Positions 55,317 to 63,310 of a DNA stretch of 64,000 nt are shown here, in pieces. The number at the start of each line of letters is the position of its first letter. The first letter of the stretch is position 1. A program made the translations under genes and the position numbers. Origin of the DNA: Propionispira raffinosivorans DSM 20765 (lineage in GTDB: Bacteria; Bacillota; Negativicutes; Selenomonadales; Selenomonadaceae); the NCBI RefSeq assembly GCF_000381065.1, contig NZ_KB905839.1:1-64000 (forward strand). The letters run 5' to 3'. A model generated the notes under the pieces. It ran no database searches, was not told where the DNA came from, and worked only from the letters and a program-made list of their open reading frames with translations.

Positions 55317-57272
55317 TTGGAAACTCAAAATAAACGAATTTTTCAAATATTAGAATTACTTAACGGCGAAAAAAAAATATGGGATGGTGCAAGTATTGCA
55401 GCACGAATTGGGGTGAGTTCCAGAACAATCCGTAATGATATTAAAGAATGCAATGCTTTATGTCGCAATGAAGGTGCAGAAATCTATTCGGAAACAGGTG
55501 TTGGATATAGGCTGCAGGTTGACGATCCAGAACGGTATCAAGCTTTTAAAAATAGGCAAGTTAATGAAAACAGACGGGATCGATTGGTCAATCATATTAT
55601 TCCATCCAATCCAAATGACAGAATTTCTTTTATTATCGCTGAACTATTGATGAATTCACTACATCAAAAAATAATCACAGAATCAGAATTGGCAGACAAA
55701 CTGTACATTAGTCTTTCTACATTAAAGAAATATTTAAAAGATATTAAGAAAAGTCTGAAACGTTTTGGACTGGAAATTATGGCTGATAGATTGAATGGAA
55801 TTCGTATTCAGGGAGATGAAGCGCAAATTCGTTACTGCATTTCAGAGTATATTTTTAATAGCAATGACCTATTAGATCTAGCGCAAAATGAATTTTATTG
55901 TGATATTTTTTCAACAGAAGAGATTGAGAAAGTAAAGAAAATCCTATTACAAATTATTTTAAAGTATGATATTCATTTGACAGATATTGCTTTTAAAAAT
56001 TTATTGGTGCATGTCATTATTACATTGAAACGGGCCGATAGCAAAAATACAACAGAGTATAGCAAAATGGAAATGAAAACGTTAGAACAACCTATTTATT
56101 TTTCTGTAGCACAAGAAATCATAACTATTATTTCCAGCCAAATGAATATAGATATTGAAAATGAAGTGTATTATTTGACACAACATTTTATATCGAGTAA
56201 AAAGCTGATGGAAAATGAAAAGAACACACAAATAAAAAAAGAATATAGGGATTTGATTGATAGTATTTTAATAAAAATCCAAATAGATATTGGCGTTGAT
56301 TTATCTGCGGATACGGAATTGATTTCTGGATTAATGATTCATTTGGGAGCTGCTGTCAGTCGGTTGAAATTTAATATGAATATCCGTAATGAAATTTTAG
56401 TTCCTATTAAAAAAAATTATCCTTTGGCTTTTGAAATGGCTGTTATTGCAAGTAAGGTTTTAGAAAAAAAAGAAAATTTGCGAACGAATGAAAACGAAAT
56501 GGGTTTTTTAGCGATTCATTTTGGGGCAGCAATGGAACGTAGAAAATGTAATGTTCCGACAGCAAAAACAGCAATTATTGTGTGTGGAACAGGTCTATCA
56601 ACAGCCATGCTTGTAAAGAGTAGGCTGCAAAGAAAATTTGGCAAACAGCTTAGTGTTGTAAAGATAAGTCCACTATACGAAATAACCGAAGAACTTGTTA
56701 ATAGTGTGGACTTTGTTTTTACAACCGTACCAATTCAGGCAATTTCTTCCGCAAAGATTGTTTTTGTAGAGTCCATTTTAACCGAACAAGATCTAGGCAG
56801 GATTGAAGCAGTAATTACAGACGATACACGAAAATTGGATATGCAGCAGGAAAAATTTTTCCGCAAAGACTTGTTTTTTCCAAGATTAAAAGGCAATTCT
56901 AAAATCGATGTTTTAGAAAAATTGACAGACGTTATGGTAACAAAAGGATATATGAATCAAGCTGGGAAAAAATCAGTGTTTGATAGAGAAAATATGTCAT
57001 CAACAGAGCTGGGAAATCTTGTTGCTATTCCGCATGCATTGGAAAATCACAATGATGAAGCGGTGATTTCAGTGGCGATTTTAGACAAAGCAATTCTTTG
57101 GGATAAGGAAAAAGTACAGGTTGTATTTTTACTGAGCATACCTAAAAGTAAAAGCAAAATATGGGAACCGGTTTTTGAAAAAGTAGATCGATATTTTATT
57201 AGTGATTTTGGTGTAAACACATTAATTAAAAATCCAAAATTTGAAGTCCTGATAGAAACATTAGAGCAATAG
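55317..57272 (+). CDS. PTS-regulated transcriptional activator (BglG/MtlR family, HTH-PRD-PRD-EIIB-EIIA)
   Basis: This 651-residue regulator has an N-terminal helix-turn-helix (IAARIGVSSRTIRNDIKEC), a second Mga-type HTH near residue 125, two PRD domains with phospho-acceptor histidines (LLVHVIITLKR with His232; MIHLGAAVSRLK; FLAIHFGAAMERR), an EIIB-like domain with Cys423 in IIVCGTGLSTAML, and an EIIA domain with His573 in VAIPHALENH. The start codon is TTG at 55317, with GAGGTGAT 6 bp upstream. It heads a PTS operon and presumably activates it when the transported sugar is present. Confidence 0.9.
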   Translation: METQNKRIFQILELLNGEKKIWDGASIAARIGVSSRTIRNDIKECNALCRNEGAEIYSETGVGYRLQVDDPERYQAFKNRQVNENRRDRLVNHIIPSNPNDRISFIIAELLMNSLHQKIITESELADKLYISLSTLKKYLKDIKKSLKRFGLEIMADRLNGIRIQGDEAQIRYCISEYIFNSNDLLDLAQNEFYCDIFSTEEIEKVKKILLQIILKYDIHLTDIAFKNLLVHVIITLKRADSKNTTEYSKMEMKTLEQPIYFSVAQEIITIISSQMNIDIENEVYYLTQHFISSKKLMENEKNTQIKKEYRDLIDSILIKIQIDIGVDLSADTELISGLMIHLGAAVSRLKFNMNIRNEILVPIKKNYPLAFEMAVIASKVLEKKENLRTNENEMGFLAIHFGAAMERRKCNVPTAKTAIIVCGTGLSTAMLVKSRLQRKFGKQLSVVKISPLYEITEELVNSVDFVFTTVPIQAISSAKIVFVESILTEQDLGRIEAVITDDTRKLDMQQEKFFRKDLFFPRLKGNSKIDVLEKLTDVMVTKGYMNQAGKKSVFDRENMSSTELGNLVAIPHALENHNDEAVISVAILDKAILWDKEKVQVVFLLSIPKSKSKIWEPVFEKVDRYFISDFGVNTLIKNPKFEVLIETLEQ

Positions 57273-57294
57273 TAGAGAAAAGGAGCTAAGTAGT

Positions 57295-57738
57295 ATGCTA
57301 AAAGACTTAACTAGCGAAGGCCTTGTTCGGCTAAATATAGATGCAAAAAATTGGCAGGAGGCGATTCAAAAATCAGCAGATGCATTGCTGCAAAATGGAA
57401 AAATTACGCACGCTTATATTGATGCCATTATAAAAGCCGTGCAAGAAACTGGTCCGTATATCGTAATCACGAAGTATGTTGCTTTGCCACATGCCAGACC
57501 GGAAGCCGGGGCCATTGAAAGTGCTATTGGTATTGCAACATTAAAAAATCCTGTTGCATTTGGTAATAAAGAAAATGACCCAGTAAAATATTTATTCTGT
57601 TTAAGTGCTGCAGATAATAACAGTCACTTGAATGCTTTAGCAGAACTGATGGAGTTATTGGAACGTAAAGATTTTTATGAATTATTAGATTGTGCCGAAA
57701 AACCATCAGAAATAATGAATTTTATTAAAAATTTATAA
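57295..57738 (+). CDS. PTS EIIA component, ascorbate (UlaC/SgaA) type
   Basis: This 147-residue phosphocarrier has its active His66 in VALPHARPEAGAIESA, the pattern of the ascorbate branch of the mannitol/fructose EIIA family. Residues 1-40 include the usual WQEAIQKSADALLQNGKI block. It lies directly after the regulator (22 bp) and is part of a three-protein PTS with the next two genes. The sugar is unknown. Confidence 0.9.
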   Translation: MLKDLTSEGLVRLNIDAKNWQEAIQKSADALLQNGKITHAYIDAIIKAVQETGPYIVITKYVALPHARPEAGAIESAIGIATLKNPVAFGNKENDPVKYLFCLSAADNNSHLNALAELMELLERKDFYELLDCAEKPSEIMNFIKNL

Positions 57739-57755
57739 AAAAAGGGTGAATGAAA

Positions 57756-58052
57756 ATGCAATACAAAGGATTAGTTGCCTGCCGTGCAGGTGTAGGGTCG
57801 AGTTTAATGCTGAAAATCAAACTGAATCAGGTAATTAAGGAACATGATTTACCAATTAAAATTGAACATGGATCATTAGATTCTATTATGGGTTTTAATG
57901 GACAAGTCATTATTACATTAAGTGATGTTGCGAAAGAATTAAAAGCAAAAAAATTAAAACAAAAAATTGTTGGTATAGACAATATTATGAATAAAATAGA
58001 GATTTTTGATAAGCTGAAAAAATTTTTGGTTGAAGAAAGTACAAAAGAATAA
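57756..58052 (+). CDS. PTS EIIB component, ascorbate (UlaB/SgaB) type
   Basis: This 98-residue protein has the phosphorylated cysteine Cys9 in LVACRAGVGSSLMLK, typical of the UlaB family. The start could be 57750 or 57756; I prefer 57756 because AAAGGGTGA ends directly before the first ATG and is better spaced for the second. It accepts phosphate from EIIA and passes it to the incoming sugar through EIIC. Confidence 0.9.
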   Translation: MQYKGLVACRAGVGSSLMLKIKLNQVIKEHDLPIKIEHGSLDSIMGFNGQVIITLSDVAKELKAKKLKQKIVGIDNIMNKIEIFDKLKKFLVEESTKE

Positions 58053-58134
58053 GCATCCATAATTCATTAAAAAAAACAGTTTATATAAAATTTGCAGTAA
58101 GAAAAGATTATTTTTATAAAATGGAGGAGCAATA

Positions 58135-59391
58135 ATGGAATTTTTAGTAAGTTTATTAAGTAATCCTGCTATTATGCTGGGTTTGGTTGCCCTGATTGGA
58201 TTGTTGGCACAGAAAAAAACAGGGACGGAGATATTCACTGGAGCATCGAAGACCGCAATTGGATTTTTGATCTTTGGAATTGGTGCAAGTACCATGACTG
58301 GAGCTTTGAAGAATTTTAATGAATTGTTTCAGACAGGCTTTCATGTATCGGGAGTTATCACATCACCAGAAGCGGCTACTGCGTTAGCGCAGAGCACATA
58401 TGGTTTTGTAACATCCTCCATTTTGATTTTAGGGTTTATTATGAATCTGTTTTTTGCGCGTGTTACAAGATTTAAAAATGTTTTCTTTACTGGGGGGCAT
58501 AGTCTGTTTTTTGCTTGTGTTTTGGGCCTTATTTTAAAATTTCATGGGTTTAGCGATGGGGTTGCAATTCTTACCGGAGGTATTATTTTAGGTTTTTGTT
58601 CTGCGTTTTTACCAGAACTTTGCCAGCCTTTTATGCGTAAGATGACAGGCAATGATGATCAGGCGATTGGACATTTTAACATGCTTGGTTATGCATTATC
58701 CGGATATATCGGTAAATTATTTATTAAGTGGGGAGATGAAACCACCGAGGATATTAATTTTCCTAGTTGGTTATCTTTTTTTCGTGACTTCTTAATGGGC
58801 TGTGCGTTTGTGATGCTGCTTCTGTTTTATGTTTCTGCTTTTGCAGCAGGACCAGAAGCTGTTACGAAATTGTCCGGTACGACACATTGGTTGGTATTTC
58901 CATTGTTGCAGGCTTTTCAATTCACAGCAGGGATGTCTGTACTGATGACAGGTGTGCGCATGTTCTTGGGAGAAATTACAGAAGCATTTGTTGCTATTTC
59001 CGAGAAATTCATTCCGGGATCTCGTCCGGCTTTAGACGTACCAACTATATTTCCTTATGCGCCAACGGCAGTTATTGTCGGGTTCCTTTGTTCTTACGCT
59101 GCAGGGCTGCTGGCAATTGTGACGATGGTTGTTTTTAAATTTTCAGTTGTAATTATTCCAGCTGCGCATATATGTTTCTTTTCAGGAGGAACGGCAGGTG
59201 TGTTTGGCAATGCTTATGGCGGCTGGCGAGGGGCTGTAGCAGGTTCCTTTGTTGTTGGGTTATTACTAGCATTTCTGCCATGTGTATTGTATCCATTATA
59301 TGGTGATATGGGTGTGTTAGGGTCAACGTTCCCAAATGTTGATTATAATATGATCGGTATGCTGCTAAATAGTCTGCTAAGTGTTTTTTAG
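58135..59391 (+). CDS. PTS EIIC membrane component, ascorbate (UlaA/SgaT) type
   Basis: This 418-residue polytopic protein has about ten membrane segments. It has NPAIMLGLVALIGLLAQKK, GFLIFGIGASTMTGALKNF, GHFNMLGYALSGYIGK, and HICFFSGGTAGVFGNAYGG, the repeated pattern of the UlaA family. Length is slightly below E. coli UlaA (465). UlaA-type permeases carry ascorbate and in Firmicutes other sugars or sugar acids. GGAGGAGC precedes the ATG. Confidence 0.9.
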   Translation: MEFLVSLLSNPAIMLGLVALIGLLAQKKTGTEIFTGASKTAIGFLIFGIGASTMTGALKNFNELFQTGFHVSGVITSPEAATALAQSTYGFVTSSILILGFIMNLFFARVTRFKNVFFTGGHSLFFACVLGLILKFHGFSDGVAILTGGIILGFCSAFLPELCQPFMRKMTGNDDQAIGHFNMLGYALSGYIGKLFIKWGDETTEDINFPSWLSFFRDFLMGCAFVMLLLFYVSAFAAGPEAVTKLSGTTHWLVFPLLQAFQFTAGMSVLMTGVRMFLGEITEAFVAISEKFIPGSRPALDVPTIFPYAPTAVIVGFLCSYAAGLLAIVTMVVFKFSVVIIPAAHICFFSGGTAGVFGNAYGGWRGAVAGSFVVGLLLAFLPCVLYPLYGDMGVLGSTFPNVDYNMIGMLLNSLLSVF

Positions 59392-59473
59392 GGAATGTTC
59401 GCCTAGAAAAGCTAAATTCAGAATATTAGAAGATAAAACCGTATAGACAGACCGTTTGAGGAGGCAAAAATAT

Positions 59474-60085
59474 ATGAATTTAAAAAATAAAAAAGCACTA
59501 CGAGAATATGTGAAAATTTCCATCGGTGAAGTTTATAGTTTTGCCGATGAACTGGATATGGAAGCCATTGATTTGGGAAAAAAGCTAATTATTGAAGCTG
59601 AGAAAAATAAAAATCGTGTCCACGTTACGGGTATTGGAAAACCAGGGCATGTGGCTGGCTATATTGCATCACTTCTATCATCAACGGGGACTGCAGCTTA
59701 TGAATTGCATGGAACAGAGGCCATACATGGGTCTGCAGGACAGGTAGCTGCAGGTGATGTGGTTATTGCCATCAGTAATAGCGGCGAAACGAAAGAACTG
59801 CAACAGACGATAACAACATTAAAAAACAATGGTGCTAAGATTATTGCAGTCACTGGAAACAAAAATTCTTGGCTGGCAAAACAGGCGAATGTGACTTTGT
59901 TTGCTGGGGTTAAAGTAGAAGGCGATATTTTAAATAAACCGCCGCGTACTTCTATTCTGGCAGAAATCATTGTTTTACAATGTCTAAGTGTGATTTTGGA
60001 ATATGAAAAAGGATTAAATTTGGAACAATATATAAAATGGCATCCAGGTGGTGCGTTGGGGAAATCTATTCTTCAAGGAAAGTGA
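59474..60085 (+). CDS. SIS-domain sugar-phosphate isomerase (KdsD/GutQ-like, without CBS domains)
   Basis: This 203-residue protein is one SIS domain. GIGKPGHVAGYIASLLSSTGT and VIAISNSGETKEL are the sugar-phosphate binding loops, and HPGGALGKSIL at the C-terminus matches the arabinose-5-phosphate isomerase family. The two CBS domains of KdsD/GutQ are absent. ATG 59474 has GAGGAGG 9 bp upstream; a TTG at 59456 would precede that site. In this operon it probably interconverts an aldose and ketose phosphate from the PTS. Confidence 0.85.
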   Translation: MNLKNKKALREYVKISIGEVYSFADELDMEAIDLGKKLIIEAEKNKNRVHVTGIGKPGHVAGYIASLLSSTGTAAYELHGTEAIHGSAGQVAAGDVVIAISNSGETKELQQTITTLKNNGAKIIAVTGNKNSWLAKQANVTLFAGVKVEGDILNKPPRTSILAEIIVLQCLSVILEYEKGLNLEQYIKWHPGGALGKSILQGK

Positions 60086-60095
60086 GCTGAACGAA

Positions 60096-60977
60096 ATGCA
60101 GTTAAAAGGCATTATTACGGCGATGGTTACACCATTTGATGAAAACCAAAACATCAATCAGGCTGCTGCACAAAAGTTGATAAACAAATTAATCAGCAAA
60201 GGCATAGACGGAATATTTATTTTGGGAACCAATGGGGAATTTCATGTTCTGAATGACGATGAGAAAATCGATTTTACAGAAATGGTTGTCAAGGCAGTGA
60301 ATAAACGTGTGCCTGTTTATGTAGGTACTGGGGGCAATAGTACCAAACACGTTATTGAATTATCGAAACGTATGGAAAAAGTCGGAGCAGATGCACTATC
60401 AATTATTACGCCTTTTTTGGTACCAATTAAACAAAATGAGCTGGTAGAGCATTATAAATGTATTGCAGCCAAGGTAAACAGGCCAATTGTTCTCTATAAT
60501 ATCCCGAAAAATACGGGGATTAATATAGCTCCAGAAAGTGTACGTGAATTAGCCCGAATAGAGAATATTGTCGGAATCAAAGACAGCAGTGGTGATATTT
60601 CTAATATCGAAGCTTATATCAATGTAAGTAAGGGCGAGGATTTTTCTGTATTATCAGGATCGGATTCACTTATACTAAAGGCTCTTCAAATTGGTGCAGT
60701 TGGTGCAATTGCGGCAACCAGTAATTTGTTGACAGACATTGATGTGGCTATTTATCGGAACTTTATAAAAGGTGATTTGGTACAGGCACAAAAAAATCAA
60801 GACGAAATTGAAAAACTGCGAACGGTTTTGAAACTCGGGACCATACCGTCTGTTATTAAACGTGCTGTGACTTTATCTGGAATCAATGTAGGATCTGCAC
60901 GTTCTCCAGTGAGTGCTGTTAACGCAAAAATCGATGAGAAAATCCAAGAAACATTAACGTATTATAACTTGCATTAA
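60096..60977 (+). CDS. DapA-family pyruvate aldolase
   Basis: This 293-residue class I aldolase of the dihydrodipicolinate synthase/N-acetylneuraminate lyase family has the Schiff-base Lys162 in VGIKDSSGD, the helper Tyr in LYNIPKNTG, and FILGTNGEFHVL in place of GTTGE. It sits next to an Eda-type aldolase in a PTS operon, so cleavage of a 2-keto-3-deoxy sugar acid is more likely than lysine synthesis. The start ATG 60096 lies 10 bp after the SIS gene stop. Confidence 0.85.
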   Translation: MQLKGIITAMVTPFDENQNINQAAAQKLINKLISKGIDGIFILGTNGEFHVLNDDEKIDFTEMVVKAVNKRVPVYVGTGGNSTKHVIELSKRMEKVGADALSIITPFLVPIKQNELVEHYKCIAAKVNRPIVLYNIPKNTGINIAPESVRELARIENIVGIKDSSGDISNIEAYINVSKGEDFSVLSGSDSLILKALQIGAVGAIAATSNLLTDIDVAIYRNFIKGDLVQAQKNQDEIEKLRTVLKLGTIPSVIKRAVTLSGINVGSARSPVSAVNAKIDEKIQETLTYYNLH

Positions 60978-61021
60978 AATTAGGGAGTTTTCTATTTATA
61001 AAAAAAGGATGATGTATACGT

Positions 61022-61684
61022 ATGTGGACAAAATTTGAAATTTTAAAAACAATTACAGATGGTGGAATGGTAGTGATTATCCGTTCATCAGATACAGAAG
61101 ATGCTTATCAAATTGCTAAAGCGGCAATTAAGGGAGGCGCAAAAGCACTTGAAATTACATTTTCTGTTCCGAATGCATTGACGGTTATTAAACGATTAAC
61201 AGAAGAATATAGTAAAACAGGAATTGTTATTGGCGCTGGTACCGTTCTTACTTCAGAAGATGCTGCGGCTGCTGTTTTAGCAGGTGCTCAATTGTTAGTC
61301 AGCCCAAATTTGAATCCAAAGATGATTGAGTTCGCGAATAATTATCAAATTGTGACTATTTCTGGGGCTTTAACACCAACGGAAATTTTCAATTCTATTC
61401 AAGCGGGTGCGGATATTGTAAAAATTTTCCCAGCTGATCTATTTGGAAGCAATTATGTAAAAACATTGAATGGTCCATTGCCGCAAGCGGCACTTGTACC
61501 AACCGGCGGTGTGACCCCTGAGAATGTTGGTGAATGGCTGGCTGCTGGCTGCGTTGCTGTTGGCGTGGGCAGTTATATAACAAAAGCGCATAGCAACGAT
61601 GGAGATTATCAAAAGGTAACACAGGCAGCAGAAGTATTTGTGGCAGCGATAAAGCAAGCAAGACAGCAATTCAATAAATATTAA
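61022..61684 (+). CDS. KDPG/KHG-type aldolase (Eda family)
   Basis: This 220-residue class I aldolase has Schiff-base Lys134 in DIVKIFPADLFG, catalytic Glu in KALEITFSVPN, and the phosphate loop VPTGGVTPENVGEWL. The family cleaves 2-keto-3-deoxy-6-phospho-sugar acids to pyruvate and an aldehyde phosphate. It ends the PTS operon. No terminator is visible in the 124 bp before the convergent mutY gene. Confidence 0.92.
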   Translation: MWTKFEILKTITDGGMVVIIRSSDTEDAYQIAKAAIKGGAKALEITFSVPNALTVIKRLTEEYSKTGIVIGAGTVLTSEDAAAAVLAGAQLLVSPNLNPKMIEFANNYQIVTISGALTPTEIFNSIQAGADIVKIFPADLFGSNYVKTLNGPLPQAALVPTGGVTPENVGEWLAAGCVAVGVGSYITKAHSNDGDYQKVTQAAEVFVAAIKQARQQFNKY

Positions 61685-61808
61685 CATTATAGAACCCTGT
61701 GTAATTTGGAAGAAAAAATCGGTAATTTGTAATTGGTAAAATAATATGTTCATTATAAAGAATCGCGTTTATTAAGCAGCAGGCACGATGACAATTCACT
61801 TCATAAAA

Positions 61809-62963
61809 TTATTTTGTAAAAATATCAATATAGGCTTTAAATGCAGTTGGGATGGCATAATCGGCATGAAGCTCATTTTTGGCTGCCCAATGCAGCTGAG
61901 GCAGGGGAGCCACTTGTGTGGTAGCATAAGCAGCTTTTGTTTCAGCAATGTTTCTGGCGGGGTTCAGATTAATCTGATAGCCGATCATATGCCATTCTAC
62001 ATGTGAAAAAACATGTTTGGCGGCAGGAAGAACGGTGATGCTCTTTACTATAAGACCGAGGCTGCGTGCGTATTGAAACGCGGATTTTTCCGGAATATGG
62101 CCGTCGAGATTTGGTAATTCCCACATTGAGGCGAGTAATCCAGCAGCTGGTCGCCTCATTAGTGCCGTTCGACCTGATTCGACAAATAACAAGATGGTTC
62201 GCTTTTCAATTCGACGTGCTTTTTTTGCTTTTTTTACAGGCAAATATGGAACAATATTCTGGGCCATAGCAAGGCAAAGCTGCTTTAGGGGACATAACGG
62301 ACATTTTGCAGCTGCTTTGGGCAGGCAGATCATTGCACCAAGTTCCATGAGAGCTTGATTGAAATCGCCTGCCTGTGCAGCGGGTAAAATATTTTCCAGC
62401 TTTTGCTCGATAGTCAGTTTGACTTTAGCAGACATAATGTCTTCATGATACGCAAGGATTCGACTAATTACCCGCAATACATTTCCATCAACAGCAGCGC
62501 GAGTTTGACCGAAAGCAATTGAGCTGATTGCACCGGCTGTATAACGACCAACTCCCGGTAAACTTAAAAGATCATTATAGTCATTTGGCATAGTCCCGCC
62601 AAAACAAGCAACAATTTGCTGGGCAGCTTTTTGTAGATTACGGGCCCTGGTATAGTAGCCTAGCCCTTCCCATAATTTTAATAGTGAATCAAGCGGCACG
62701 TCAGCTAAATCTTTTATAGTAGGAAGAGCTGTGATGAAATGTTCAAAATATGGCTTGACGGCTTCCACACGAGTCTGTTGCAGCATGATTTCAGAAATCC
62801 ATACGCGGTAGGGGGTAGGATCTTCACGCCACGGAAGTATACGAGCCTGGCTGTGATACCAGCGTAAAAGTGGCTGGACTATTTCATATAACTGTTCTGT
62901 TTTTAATAGCATATCTGGGTTCATATCTTTTTCTAAAACATTTTTCATTATATATTCTTCCAT
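61809..62963 (-). CDS. mutY: Adenine DNA glycosylase MutY
   Basis: This 384-residue base-excision enzyme removes A opposite 8-oxoG. The helix-hairpin-helix LPGVGRYTAGAISSIAFGQ, catalytic Asp in RAAVDGNVLRV, and [4Fe-4S] cysteines (CLPKAAAKCPLCPLKQLC) are present, and a NUDIX-like C-terminal domain follows (AKHVFSHVEWHMIGYQI). The first two cysteines are seven residues apart, where six is usual. Start: ATG 62963 or the in-frame ATG five codons later; neither has a strong ribosome site. It is convergent with the PTS operon. Confidence 0.93.
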   Translation of the reverse strand: MEEYIMKNVLEKDMNPDMLLKTEQLYEIVQPLLRWYHSQARILPWREDPTPYRVWISEIMLQQTRVEAVKPYFEHFITALPTIKDLADVPLDSLLKLWEGLGYYTRARNLQKAAQQIVACFGGTMPNDYNDLLSLPGVGRYTAGAISSIAFGQTRAAVDGNVLRVISRILAYHEDIMSAKVKLTIEQKLENILPAAQAGDFNQALMELGAMICLPKAAAKCPLCPLKQLCLAMAQNIVPYLPVKKAKKARRIEKRTILLFVESGRTALMRRPAAGLLASMWELPNLDGHIPEKSAFQYARSLGLIVKSITVLPAAKHVFSHVEWHMIGYQINLNPARNIAETKAAYATTQVAPLPQLHWAAKNELHADYAIPTAFKAYIDIFTK

Positions 62964-62971
62964 TCTTTTAT

Positions 62972-63008
62972 GAGCTTTAGGTCTAAGACCAATAGCTCAA
63001 TTTTTTTT
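62972..63008 (+). terminator. Rightward terminator upstream of mutY
   Basis: GAGCT/AGCTC (62972-62976 and 62994-62998) enclose GGTC/GACC, followed by AA and eight T residues. It only makes sense for a rightward transcript, yet the nearest rightward gene ends 1.3 kb upstream. Confidence 0.65.
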
Positions 63009-63310
63009 AGGCTATTAAGTTTTATCTTTTTTTTACGATAAAACTAGTATATGATTTAATTTTTAGTTAAATTTACTTGTTTTTAGAATGATATCTTTAT
63101 GTTTGAGCAAGATGCTGTATTTTTGACAACACAAACTAGATTCCTATTGTCAACCCTTCTAATTTATTATATATTAATAAAAGTGACAAAAATATTTTAC
63201 ATTGCATAAATATTTAAAGGAAAACCCACGCAATCTATTATGCAATAGTGTATAATAAAGTAGGAAAAAAATCTAGGAATAGATCATTTTGGAAGGGGAA
63301 TATAAATCAT
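63009..63310 (+). promoter_or_regulatory. Intergenic region before mbl/mreB
   Basis: AGTTTTATC/GATAAAACT (63018-63026 and 63037-63045) forms a second perfect hairpin. TTGCATAAAT and ATTATGCAA (63202-63211 and 63238-63246) are near-complementary. TATAAT at 63251-63256 is a good -10 for the rightward gene, with a poor -35. AAGGGG at 63293-63298 is the ribosome site. Confidence 0.5.

Noticed and set aside
61685..61808. Terminator between the Eda-type gene and mutY
   Set aside because: Only a weak AATT-type pairing near 61722-61737 is seen, with no G-C stem or T run.
61788..62006. 72-codon rightward frame antisense to the end of mutY
   Set aside because: It has no ribosome site and no motif, and mutY is conserved across the region.
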